Assembly (NCBI GenBank): GCA_032719365.1
Contig: CM064866.1
Location: forward strand, 77,294,916 to 77,358,915
Length of the DNA: 64,000 nt
DNA from: Prinsepia uniflora
Lineage: Eukaryota; Streptophyta; Magnoliopsida; Rosales; Rosaceae
Direction: 5' to 3'
Made by a program: the position numbers and the translations under genes. The notes under the pieces were generated by a model. The model was given only the letters and a program-made list of their open reading frames with translations, was not told the origin of the DNA and made no database searches. Below are positions 1-11,888 of this stretch, piece by piece. Position 1 is the stretch's first letter. Each line of letters begins with the position of its first letter.

Positions 1-509
1 TCCATCTGAAAGCTGATCGTAGGGTCTTACACCCTCAATTGAATCCTTCGCCAAATTTCCCTTGGTGGAAAGATGACCTCGCATTTTACCACCAAATCCA
101 AGATCACACACAACTTCTTGTGTCCAATGACCCAAGGCCAAACATGGGTCCACCTACCAATACACGCTCAACGTACTGGTGGTAACAATCATCATCTGCC
201 ACGGCAGGAAAATATGAAGTCAACCCCAATGACTTCGGAATAGCAATCACCGATGCGGAAACGAGCACTCCTCTCGTCTCCCAATCACAACTCTCCCCAA
301 ATCGAGAGTTCCAACCATGTTGGAAACAGACATGCTCCCAATGAGATGTCAAGTCCCACCGCTGGACTGCCCATGTCCATACCTCACTTGGACCACCACG
401 TGTCCAAAATCAATTCATTATTCGGACCTCACGTCCGTCAATAATCATGTATGCACACACCCCGATTCCGAACGGGATATCTACCATTTTGCCTGAATGT
501 GCATACCAT
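1..509 (-). mobile_element. Element C, internal region, distal part (non-coding)
   Basis: Read on the minus strand this matches the internal region of element B around 10060-10460, including the stretch around GGGAGCATGTCTGTTTCC. It continues the internal region of element C that breaks off at 21820. The break is the insertion of element A: ACCAT stands at 505-509 and again at 21820-21824. No credible coding frame is present; short frames on both strands are chance. The 3' LTR of C must lie left of the window. Confidence 0.75.
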
Positions 510-2569
510 TGTAATGACCCGTCCCGAATATCGGGATTGAATATGAATTAATCATGATCTAGAATGACTAATCGGGGATTAGTTGAGTGAAATCGGACGA
601 AACGTGCAAAATGACCGTTTTGCCCCTGGCGTGGGTAAAATGTTGACTTTTAGTTTGGGCGGTCAAACGGACTTTGACCGACGACTATGACGTAATTCGG
701 GACGTCACGAGTTCATAGACAGGTGGCACGTTCGATTCCGACATTCGTAGTGAAAGTTATGATGATCGGAAGATGAGGGGCATTTTGGTAATTTGGCATA
801 GTAGGGGCCAAATGTTGACTTTTTGGCCGGGAAGTCCAAAGGACGAGGGCCAAGGACCGTTACGTAGGTCTCGTCGATACGAATCCAACGACAGGCGGCA
901 TGCCGAAATCGGAGATTCGACGACGAAGTTATGGTCACGGAATCGGGCTCGATTAACCGAACGAACCGGGAATAAAATAATAGTTTAATATGAACAGTAC
1001 CCGGTGACTGTGCACTTCCGGATGAGTGACAAGTGTCACCCATCCCTTGATTCCAGCTCCATGTTTCCCTCCCAACACCATCATTACAACATCATCATCA
1101 TCCCTAATCATCCTTGTCCTCCATTTTCTCTTCCTTTTCCTCCATATTTCCTTATACCGTGAACTACATCAATTGAGTGTGTGAGCTGGGGGACTTGGCT
1201 GCCTTCTTGTGGCAGAATTGAGGGAATTGTGAGACTTGAAGATTGTATTAATTGAGAGAAACACACGGGACAGAGTGAGGGAGGATGAAATCAAAATCAA
1301 AAATTTAGAAAATTGGGGGGGAAATTCAAATGTCGAGTGAGGGGTCGTGAGGATCAAATTGAAGCTCACATTCAGCTTCCTGAGGTTGAGACGAGTTGTT
1401 TCAAATCAAAAACGAGTTGAATTGAGGCTCATTTGGCTCTGAACGGGTTTGGTAACAGTGAGAGAAATCGAGGCTGTGTCGTGATCTTGGAGCGATCAAA
1501 CGGTGTAATTGATGTGGGGATTGTGTTCCTGAGGATCCCACGATGCTCCTGGATCCATCAATTGGAAGAAACTGATTGAAATTGACTGAACTCCATAGTT
1601 GCACAGTGACGAAGAATCGAGTTTGAGTCGTGGCGTTTGAGCCGTGAATTGATGCAATTGAGATGGGGAAAGAGTTTACCTGAATCCACTGAAGCTTCTG
1701 GTTGCATCAATTGAGAGAAATCGATTGAAATTGAGGGAGTTCTGAGAATGAACAGTGTGCGGGGTGTTCTTCGAATGATCAACTGTGATCATGAGGTTTG
1801 AGGTAAGTTCGATTGTAATTGTGTCCACAGATCTTAAATTGAACGTAATTCGAAGCTGTTTGAATGCTCAATTGTTGAATTCAGTGTCGAATTGATAGGA
1901 CTGAAACCGGTTCTGATCGCGGGTTAAACGACCCGTTTACCAGACAAACGGGTTGGGACGGTGACACTGTAGCAGGCGCGTGGATTTCACGCGCAGCCAC
2001 TCACGGCGGCGCGTGAGGGCGCGTCCGGCCTAGTCTCAAGGTGAGGTCAACATGACTTTTGATCCTCTTAGTGTAACGAACATTTTGACGTTGGTTTCGG
2101 GGAAATCGGATATTGTTTCGATAATACTTCGCGTATCCGAAGTTTTGTATTACGTTAAAAATACGTATTTAAATTCCGGAAAAATTAGGGAAAATTATAT
2201 GAAGTATTTTGAGATGTTAGTAACCCTCTATAATGATTTTGGACAGGAGTTGTGATTTCCAGATTTTACGGAAAAACGTGCAGCTCGGAAACGGACCGTT
2301 TTGGACGGTGTGTGTGAGTGGACTTTGTTTTCTAACCGTGATGCATGCATATATGATTTAAATGCCTTATTATATGATTTTATATGCTTGGGCATGATTT
2401 GTGTTTCAATCCGGTAATTTCTCGGTTTTATGATTATTATATTATTATTTTGGGCGATTTTCGAGAAATTACGAAATTTGGTAAAAATAATGTTTGGACT
2501 TGGTTTATGAGTCCGGGATTGAAATTGATTGAAAATAATGTTTGGACTCGGATTATTGAGTCATGAATT
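510..2569 (+). repeat. Element A 5' LTR, piece 1
   Basis: This piece is collinear with 18431-20475 and nearly identical to it. The 3' copy lacks about 16 bp near 1670-1685, and otherwise only scattered substitutions are visible. It contains the duplicated 5' module (about 600-930), the hairpin with right arm GTCACCCATC (1021-1044), the paired arms ACCCGTTT and AAACGGGT (about 1930-1955), GCGCGTG with CACGCGC (about 1976-1994) and the first long-range arm GTGTGAGTGGAC (2312-2323). Confidence 0.85.
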
Positions 2570-4395
2570 TGACTAAGCACAAACTACGCATTAAATTAAA
2601 CACGTAATTTGAGTATTGTGCAATTTAAACCCTTTTTGTGTAGATGTAGTATTGGTAAATAGGGATCGTTCTTAACCGGGGAAATTAGGGAACATTAATA
2701 ATGTGTTAGTGGGAAAGAGTAATGAATAAATGAATAAATTAATGAATTAAATAATTAAATAATAAAAGAATTAACAAATTAAAGAATTAATGAATTAAAG
2801 AATTAAAGAATTAATTAATCAAAGAATAATAAACTAAAAGTATTAAAGAATAAAAGAATAAAGAGATGAAAGAATCAAAGAATAATAAACTAAAAGTAGA
2901 AAAGAAGAATAAAAGAATAAAAGAATAAAAGAATAAAAGAATAAAATAATAAAATAATAAAATAATAAAATAATAAAAGAATAAAGAATAAAAAGGATAG
3001 AAGAATAAAACAATAAAAGAATAAAGAATAAAAAAGAATAAAAGAATAAAAGAATAAAAGAATAAAGAATTGAAAAGGGGGGTTTTGAAAAGAGTTGTAA
3101 ATATAAAATAAAGAAAACAAGTAAAAATAATTAAATACTTAATTTTACTTCTACTTTAACCTTTGTACTAGTGAACTTTCTTCAAACACATATTTTTACC
3201 AACACTCTAACATCATGCTCATATTGAACCAATCACGAAATCATACCTTAATCATCTCAAATACATGCATACATTTTTCATATTATAAATGCACCGAACA
3301 GCGGATTATTACTTACAATATGATCTACCTTAAGTAAGTGATTTAATGCGCCGAACAGCGATCAAACATTAAATCTCCTCAACTCTATTCTAAATGCCCC
3401 GAACAGCGGATCAACATTTAGTTTCGAATTGAAGTTTAAGTACTAAAACATATGAAGTAAAAGAAACTCAAAAAGTAAAACACATGGAGATTGCATTCTT
3501 ACTTACAAATGTTAGAAAGAAAATACCAACACATATATTGAATTATAAGTAAAACCAATAACAATAACAAGAATTTAAGTAGAGAAGTATGGATTTTCAC
3601 AAGAATCACCGAACAGCGGCAGGAAACTTGTGAAGATGGAAGAAGAAATACGAGGAATTCGGTCTTAAAACTCTTGAATTGCCTTAGAATTACTTGGCCT
3701 AGGTATTTCTTAAGGAAAGCATAAAAATGTGTTTAAGAGATCTCAAAAAAATATCACAAGAACAAAGTAAAGAGGAAATGAAATTAAGAAAAATAAAAAT
3801 AACATAAATTAAGAATAAGAATTAAAAGGAAACTAATTAATAAGAAAATCTACAAGAAGTTAAAATGGTCCCCAAAAATGTCTTTCAAAAGAGAGAAACA
3901 AAAGAACTAAACTAAGAACTAAGAACTAAGAACTAAGAAAAATGAAAGAAATGGAAAAATGAAACTAATGGGGGACTCCCCAAATACATGAAATGACCTC
4001 CCTATTTATAGAGGGAGTGCCACAATTGTTTAATTAAAAGTACAAAATTAAAATATAAAAATAGCAATAAGATAGTACATGAAGAAGTGATGGAAATGAT
4101 GAGATTGGGTGGGAAAAGATGCTGATTTTGGGGCAAATATGCTGATTTTGGGAACTTCCCACCGAATTTCCTTGCGATTTTCGGTGGTTTCTCATATTTC
4201 GTCCATAATTTCTTCGTTATAATTCCGATCGGGACGATTCTTTCACCAAAATGCTCCAAATTCCACGCTTTATTTATTTCTACAAAAATATCACAAAATA
4301 AATTAATTTGTCTAATTATTTATTATTTTAATATTAAAAGTCAAGTATAAAGGGTATAAAATAATATAAAATAACGCTTATTTGAGGACCTATCA
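2570..4395 (+). mobile_element. Solo LTR S (1.8 kb, unrelated family)
   Basis: The sequence starts TGACTAAGCAC, ends GGACCTATCA and is flanked by GAATT at 2565-2569 and 4396-4400. The uninterrupted sequence at 20465-20480 in the 3' LTR of element A proves the insertion. No coding region, primer-binding site or second LTR is visible, so a solo LTR left by recombination is the simplest reading; a small non-autonomous element is the alternative. It is AT-rich, has an AATAAAAG-type tract at about 2715-3075 and four copies of a CCGAACAGCG motif (about 3295, 3348, 3398, 3607). Confidence 0.8.
2715..3075. repeat. AT-rich imperfect tandem repeat (AATAAAAG-type)
   Basis: Purine-strand runs of AATAAAAG, AATTAAAG and AATAATAA repeat for about 360 bp inside solo LTR S. 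The opposite strand gives an open frame of Phe, Tyr, Leu, Ile and Ser only, which is a by-product of the repeat and not a gene. Confidence 0.85.
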
Positions 4396-4400
4396 GAATT

Positions 4401-5359
4401 GAAAGATGATGTGGTGACTCGGGAATGAGTCGAGGGTCAGTTTCGTGGATTTATGTGAAAATGGCAACGGAGGTTGCAACACATGGATTTGCGTGATAAT
4501 GATATGTTGGGCATGATAACCCAAGTGAATAGTGATTTTGACTCGGTTTTGGAGTCACTTGTGAATTTGATGAAATTAATGATTTTTGTGATTTTATGAT
4601 TATTTTAATCAGTCTTTCGGACACGTTTTACGAGGTACGTGCAAATGATGTTTTGGGCTAGGCCCGGAGTCTAAATGATTTCTAAAATGATGTTTTGACT
4701 TGGTTGGTGAGTCAATGATGATTTTCGGATTATTCTATTGATTTAAATGTGATTTTAACGGTTTATGTGTAAAAGGTATTTTGGGCTTGAGACCCAGTTG
4801 AGAATGACCTTGACTTGGTATGAAGTCAAGATTTGATTGAAATGTTTTGGGATGAAATTCCCGGGATGGTTTTCATTGTGATTGTGATATTCCCAGACGG
4901 TCGGTGCTTGGGGGGATTACCCAGACGACCGGAGCTTGGGGGATGTGATTGTAGGATCGGGAGTTGATCCTATGGTAGTCAGCTTCTCGGATGATACTGA
5001 GCCTGGATGTACCACTCGGAGGTGTCTGATCCTGGGGATGTGTTCGCCCAGAGGTGACTGAGCCGAGGGGGTTGAGCCCAGAGGTGTTTATTCCCGAGAG
5101 AGTGACTGGATATTGGCTTACGCGTAGTGCAGCACTTGTGAGTAGTACAGTTTGATTGATTGTGCACTGGTGAGTAGTGCAGATGTGATTGGTGATATTT
5201 TATGCACTCGTGAGTAGTGCGGATTGATTGGATTGATATATTTATTGTGCACTGGTAAGTAATGCTGATTGGTATTGATTGTGATGACGTACTGGTTTTG
5301 AGTACGGGTTTTTGGTCCTTGTGGCCAGGTGATTATGTTTTCACATGTTTTGGCCTAAG
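4401..5359 (+). repeat. Element A 5' LTR, piece 2
   Basis: This continues the LTR after solo LTR S and is collinear with 20476-21432. It is dense in short hairpins, for example CTTGACTT with AAGTCAAG (about 4808-4830), GGGC-TAG-GCCC (about 4654) and a row of about five TGCACT/AGTGCA-type units spaced about 40-50 bp at 5115-5310. Element B interrupts it, duplicating the target as CTAAG (5355-5359) and CTGAG (15226-15230). Confidence 0.85.
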
Positions 5360-8300
5360 TGTAACGACCCGTCCCGAATTCCGGGATTAGTTTAGTGACT
5401 AATCTTGATTAGCAAGGTTGAACGGTGGTTAGTAGGGCGGAATCGGACAAAATGTGCAAAATGACCGTTTTGCCCCTGGTCGTGGGCAAAATGTTGACTT
5501 TTTGATCGGGCGGTCAAACGGACTTTGACCGATGACCGTGACGTAGTTCGGAACGTCACGAGTTCATAGACAGGTGGCACGTTCGATTCCGACATTCGTA
5601 GAGAAAGTTATGGTGTTCGGAAGTTGAGGGGCATTTTGGTAATTTGGCTTATTAGGGGCCAAATGTTGACTTTTTGACCGGGAGGTCCGATGGGCGAGGG
5701 CCAAGGACCGTTACGTAGGTATCGTCGATACGAATCCAACGACAGGCGGCATGCCGAAATCGGAGATCCGACGACGACGTTATGGTCAAGAAACGAACTA
5801 ACGAACCGAGGCCGGGATTAAAATAATAATATAATAATGAATAGTGACCGTTGACCCTACACACCTGGATGAGTGACAAGTGTCACTCATCCCTTGAAAC
5901 CAGAATCCTTGTCTTAGGGGAAACATCATTATGATGTTTTAATATTTATTAATTAATTAATTAATCATTTTAATTTCCATTAATTCCATTTGTGTTTTCT
6001 TAACCGTGTACAACCAAATCCAGTTTTCTCCCACCCTTGATTCCTCTTCCATTGCTGAACCTGAGAGTGCGAATTGTGAGTGAGTTGAGTGTGATTTCAA
6101 CTGGGTAAACACGAGAGAGTGGCAGTGAGGAAGAACTGAGAATTCGAAAAATTGAGTTTTGGGAGGGAAAATCAAATTGAAGGAATTGGGCTGTGATGAT
6201 CGAATTGGAGGTTACAAACATCTTCCTGAGGTTGAGACGAGTCGATCCACATCAAAAACGAGAAGGAATGGTGCCGTTTTGGCTCTGATCGAGCTTGGTG
6301 ACAGAGGAAGAAATCGAGGCTGAGTCGTGGAGTTTGGGGCTGTGATTGATTCAATTGTTGTGGGGAAATGCTTTCTCATGATCCCACGATGCTTCTGGGA
6401 TCATCAATTGAAGGAAACTGATCGAGATCGATGGACCTCCATTGATGAACAGTGACGGTGCTCGAGTTTGTGTCGTGATGATTGAGCACTGGATTGAAGC
6501 AATTGGGTTGGGGTAAATGATCTACGGAGTCCATGGAAGCTTCTGGTTGAATCAATTTCAGGATATCGATTGAAATGGATGGGGTTCGAAGGATGAACAA
6601 CGGACGGGTGTTCTTGGTGTTCATCATCGAATCGTGGAGTTGTAGGTACGGTCTTGTGTAATCAATGTTACAGAACTTAAATTAAACTTAAAACGAAGCT
6701 AATGGATTGATCAATTGAAGGAATTAGGATCGAATTGACAGGATTGGAACCGGGTTGTGTCGCGGGTGAATTGGACCCGTTTACCAGACAAACGGGTTGG
6801 GCTGGTGACACTGTAGCAGGCGCGTGAGTTTCACGCGCAGCCACTCACGGCGGCGCGTGACGGCGCGTGGGCACGGATCTCGAGGTGAGGTCAACATGAC
6901 TTCTGTCCTATTTAATGTAACGGACATTTTGGAATTGGTTTCGTGTCGATCGGACACCGTCTCGATAGTGTTCGGGATGTCCGAAGGTTTTAAAATAAGT
7001 TTAAAAATAAGTAAAAATTCGGGAAAATTACGGGACCTTGATAGGATGTTAATGATGAGGTTAGTGACCCTCTAATGTGATTTGGACAGGATTGGGAGTC
7101 CCGGTGATAGTGGTGTGGCCCGGGAGGGCCGGTGGCACGCGTATCGAGGCACACGGTTAAAACGGTCTGTGAGTGGACTTTGGTTTTATAAATCCTATGC
7201 ATGCTTAAATGTGTTATATGGTTTATATACATGATTTCTATGATGGTATTTGTGAGCATTGATTTTGGTTATGTTGCACGTATTTCGAGGTGTTTTCCGT
7301 ATTTCACGTATATCGGGATTAACGGTTTATTTGTGGTTTTGTGTGCTTGTGGTTAAATAAATAATATGATGAAATGGTTTTGAAATTGGAAATATGAACT
7401 CGGGCTTGAAGCCCACTTGTTTTGGAAATTTCGGACTTGGAGTCCATTTGAGAATCGGGCCGGGGGCCCAGTTGGTTAATGAAATCGGGCCAGGGGCCCA
7501 GTTGGTATGAAATCGGGCTGAGACCCATTTGAGTTATATTATCGGGCCAGGGGCCCAGTTGATTTGTGAATTCGGGCCGTGGGCCCAGTGGGTTTATAAG
7601 TCGGGCTGCGGGCCCAGTTGGTTTACAAATCGGGCCGTGGGCCCAGTGGTTTATAAAATCGGGCATGAGGCCCAGTTGGATAATAAATGTGATTTCGGGT
7701 CAGGGACCCTATATTTTATAATGGTGATTTTGGGTCAGGGACCCTAAATGGAATTATGTGGTTTTATGGAAATTTCGGGCAGGGCCCAATGGTAATAATG
7801 TGATAAAAGGATTTAATAAAACTGTTTTCCATATACCATCTGGATACAAGGATATATGATGGTCTCCTCCAGATGTCTGGGACACTGGGGAAGTCACGGT
7901 GCATTGCCTGCGAGGGGTCATTATACGGAGCAGCCGGACCGTATGATGACTCAGGAGCAGGATTGCTATGATTGACGTCAGGGACGTCAGACATCAGGGA
8001 TGTCAGATATATGGACCCGGAGAGACCCCGGGCAGCACGCGTAGCTTATGAAACCGTGAGACATGACGTCAGGGACGTCTAGCATCAGGGATGCTGGTGA
8101 TGGTAATGGTAAAATATGAATTAATGAAATGGCTTTCCGGGTGGATTTATGATTGTGTGATTTTAATGAATTAATGTTCATTTATGGTAGTGGGTGGTGA
8201 CCCACATGGTTTTAATATGTATGGTGGTGGTATTCCACGGTTTTGGGCTGAGTTCCCACACTTGGTTTTTGGTTAACGGTTTTTGGGCTAAGGCCCTAAT

Positions 8301-8627
8301 GGCTCGGTTGAGCAAACGTCTTGGTTACTGGTTTTTGGTGGCATGCATACGTTTTTATTGGAAGGCATAAATGTCTTATAAATGTATTTGGTAAACTTAT
8401 TGGTTTTTGTCCACTCACAGCTTTTGGTTTTAATGCCCTTCAGGTTGATTACGGATGCGATTGCAGCAGAGACTGGGACATTGCACACCTCCTCCATCGG
8501 TCCTTGCGCACTCTGGATGGCCCGTTTGGGCAGTAGCTCTTGGTTATCCCTTGTCTGACACCCCTTGTTGGACGGGAGCAGGGCACATTCCACGGTAATC
8601 CCGGGGGGATTGGGATGGGTCCTGTCA
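5360..8627 (+). repeat. Element B 5' LTR
   Basis: It starts TGTAACGACC and ends GGTCCTGTCA. Features from the 5' end are: hairpin TCCCG/CGGGA (5372-5386); two related modules (about 5455-5620 and 5626-5785); hairpin GATGAGTGAC, loop AAGT, GTCACTCATC (5868-5891); an AATT run (about 5944-5965); paired ACCCGTTT/AAACGGGT (about 6776-6798); arm CTGTGAGTGGAC (7167-7178); an array of GGGCC-type hairpins (about 7398-7690); GACGTC/GACATC hairpins (7974-8004); and the second arm GTCCACTCACAG (8409-8420) followed by a CAG acceptor-like site at 8441-8443. Confidence 0.92.
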
Positions 8628-8630
8628 ACT

Positions 8631-8642
8631 TGGTATCAGAGC
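8631..8642 (+). other. Primer-binding site of element B
   Basis: TGGTATCAGAGC is complementary to the 3' end of plant initiator methionine tRNA. It stands three bases after the LTR end, where minus-strand DNA synthesis starts. Confidence 0.9.
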
Positions 8643-11600
8643 ATGGTTGCTCTATTTGTGCGCGCAGGTCGAGGGTGTGATGTCTCATTGGGCTGCAATT
8701 CGTTATCAACCTGATAGATAGTTTTTGGGTTTGGATAGTGGATGGAGTGCAATTGGCCCGATACGCCGTGCGTTAATGTGATTCGACCCAAGTGGGGTTG
8801 ATTGTGGTGAACTGGTATAGTGGGACCGTCGGTTCGGTCATGTGATATTGGATTGTTGTGCTGCTAGGTGCAGCTAGGTTCGGGGAACCTCATGTGAGTA
8901 ATGGTCTAAAATGTGAACCCTTGTGGTGGTTTCTAGTGTGAGGGATGTTGGTTCATCGGAGTTGGCCGATGACCTAGTGGTGGAACCCACGTTGATGGGA
9001 TGGTAGGATTAGATTTGATGTCTATTCGATGTCTAGACCGCGGGGTCGGTCAGGTTGTGAATTTTATATTACGGAGAGCTGTTTGGTTCGGTTGAACCAT
9101 AGGGTGTGATTGTGGAACCCTAGTATTAAAAAGGTAAACCTTAATTGTGATTAGCGGGTGAGAACTTGTGCTGCGAGGAGTGGCTGAGGTCATGGATGAC
9201 CATGTGGATGGCTCTGGTGAGTTTAGGCAGAACTATGGGATTCGATGTACGGATACGGTTCTGAAATAAATTATGGAATCCCGTGTTGGATCGGGTATTG
9301 GTATGATGTGTGGATGCGGATCTCGATAGCAATGACAGTTAGTCGGAAGTCATATGGAGATGACTGGCTATCGAGGGTAATTGGTATGGTTCTGATACTT
9401 GGGGATCAGGGGACGTTCGGGGAACGTTCATTTTCCTGATAGGGATTGTCAGAATAGTGGTACCCATAGACGTGAGGTACGGGATCGTCGTTCCGTATGA
9501 ACGGAGATCCAGGGTTGTCGTATTTGCACACGGTGTGCAGTATGGATGTTTGCGGGGTTGGTACTTTTGTGCTGATGCTAGTATGGATGCATGTGTGCTG
9601 ATACTAGTGATGTTGATAGAGTGTTGGTGCTGGTACTAGCGCTGGTGCTAGTGTCGGTAATGGTGTTGACGATGAGCCACAAATTGGGTGTGACTCCGTC
9701 ATGATGAACATATGTTCGGTCTTTGAGATTCGGTAATGGTTGAGGGATGGACTGGATGGGATCCAGTTAAGATTGTGCTGTGTTGGGATAAGTCCCAATA
9801 GTGGTGAGATAACCAGTGATGAGTGGATTAAAATGGTATAATTAAGACGTAAGGAATTTTGGGATGATTAGTGGATTTGGGGAGTTGTTGGCAACTCCAA
9901 AATTTGTGCGATTTTATGTTTTTAAATATCCCTAAAATGTACATGGAAATGATTAAAACTGGAAAAGACGAGGAAAACCATTAGTGGTATAAAGGTAGGA
10001 ATTTGTAATTGAGAACTTGGGAAACCGAGTGTTGAACCTGTAAAGGTCGGGATGTGCGAACGGAACAATAGCGAATTGATTGTGGACCCGGGGTTGTCCA
10101 AGTGAATTGAGGAGGTAGGAAGTCTAGTGGTTAGACTTGACGTCTTGTTGGGAGCATGTCTGTTTCCAACATGGTAGGAACCTTAGTGTCGAGGAGAGTT
10201 GTGATTGGGGAACGAGAGTGGTGCTCGTTTTTGGTGATTGGTATTCCAAGTCATTGGGGTTGACTTCTTGCTTTCTGCCCTGGCAGACATTGACTGTAGT
10301 TACCAGTACGTTGAGCGTGTATTGGTTGGTGGGCCCAGGTGTAATTGCGAGGTCATTAGGAGGAGCTACGTGTTCGAAATTAGGTAAACGAGATTTTTCA
10401 TTTTCTGCTTGGTGGCAGACAATGTTGCGGTACATGGCGTGGTGAGTGCAGTGAGTTTTGTTGCATCCACGTCGGATGAGTTTTGACGTCATCATTTTGG
10501 ATCGTCCTTGGTTTTTCCTAGGTGGAATGACAAGGACTGATACAAGGTAATCCGTGAGAATCCGCAGTCTCGACGTGTCTCGTCGTTGACTGATCTGTCT
10601 AAGTTATGGGCGTCGGTTGTCGATCGTTGTGGCGATCTAGGATTTTGACGTTATTGTCAGGGACAGTGTCTATCTGGGTCGTGATCTTGATGATTCAGAT
10701 AGGGGGAGAGTATATCACTCTTACCTTGGTACGTGAGTCGTAAATGACGGGATTGAACTTCTTTTCGAAGGGCCCGTATGGTATTCTACTCGGGTGAGTA
10801 GGTTTTCAAGGTAGTTGAATTTTGTCAACCTTAGACGTGTGGAGGTTGGATTGGCTTCCCTATGAAGTCAATCAAGTGTATTGAGCAGGTAACCGATAGG
10901 TTCGGTTTTGGTGTGTCTTGGTAAATGTGAATGAGATTTCGGGATTTGGAATCGAATATCTGGGTGACGATTCAGGATTCGATTTTGGAACTTGAAAGTA
11001 TATTTCTGGGTTTGGGTACGGAATGGTTATTCCAAATGCTAGCTTACGGAATAATGATTTCGGATTCGGATTTGGAAATGAGTTAAACTGTGATGTCTGG
11101 GTTTGGATCCGGGATTTCTTACGAAATTGCGGATTTGGATTCGGAATTGGAACTAGATGTTGGGTGGAGTTTCGTTTTGTCTCATGCTGGATTGGGCAAA
11201 CGTACTCCATTGTTGGAACGCGTTCGGCTATGACCTAGGCGGTTGTAGTCTGGTTATTAGGTAGATGTGTGTACTTCGTACATGGTTCGAGGTACAATAC
11301 CTTGTAGACTTGTGATGTCTAGTTACGGTATACGGGATATACCCGAGGTGTGTTGGTGAACGTGTTGGTAGTCGGATTGGTTCCGATACCATGGGATTGG
11401 TTGTGGACCGGACATTACTATGCAATGGGTCATGGTAATTCCGATGTGTTTAATTACACACAGGTCGTTTGAAAGGTCGGTAATCGTTTACTAAGTTAAG
11501 TACGTTGGTGGCATGTGTAGCCACGAGTGAGTCTAGTGTCAGTTTTCGACTGACAACAACTGTGTGGTGACAGTTTGTCAGGATGTGTCAACATAGATTG

Positions 11601-11888
11601 TTGAGTGGGGTCAGCTGACTCCTAGTGGGAGTGGGAAAGGAACCGTCGAGTTGTTGCGTCAACGAGAGGGTTGATTTGACAAGTGGTGTCAAATTCGAAA
11701 CAAGTAGTTTCAGTCATTCGACGGGGTCGAATGTAATCGTTGTGTTTGAGTACTAGTGGTACGTTGGGGTGTAGACAAGTTTTGTCTAAGTAGTTGGTGT
11801 ACGGGTGTACACGTGTTGCGTGGTCGATTCCACTTTCCGCGAGTGTTTGTGGAATCAGGATAGTCGAGTTTCGAGAGCGAAACTTATT

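Noticed and set aside
2890..3120. Minus-strand 76-codon open frame of Phe/Tyr/Leu
   Set aside because: Composition is dictated entirely by the AATAAAAG repeat; no start context or domain.
7398..7690. Regularly spaced GGGCC...GGCCC units as a possible CRISPR array
   Set aside because: The units vary, spacers are short and repetitive, and the DNA is a plant LTR; it is a hairpin array.
10124..10495. Open frame of 123 codons on the minus strand in element B
   Set aside because: Lies in the non-coding core, shows no domain, and the homologous parts of A and C do not keep it open.
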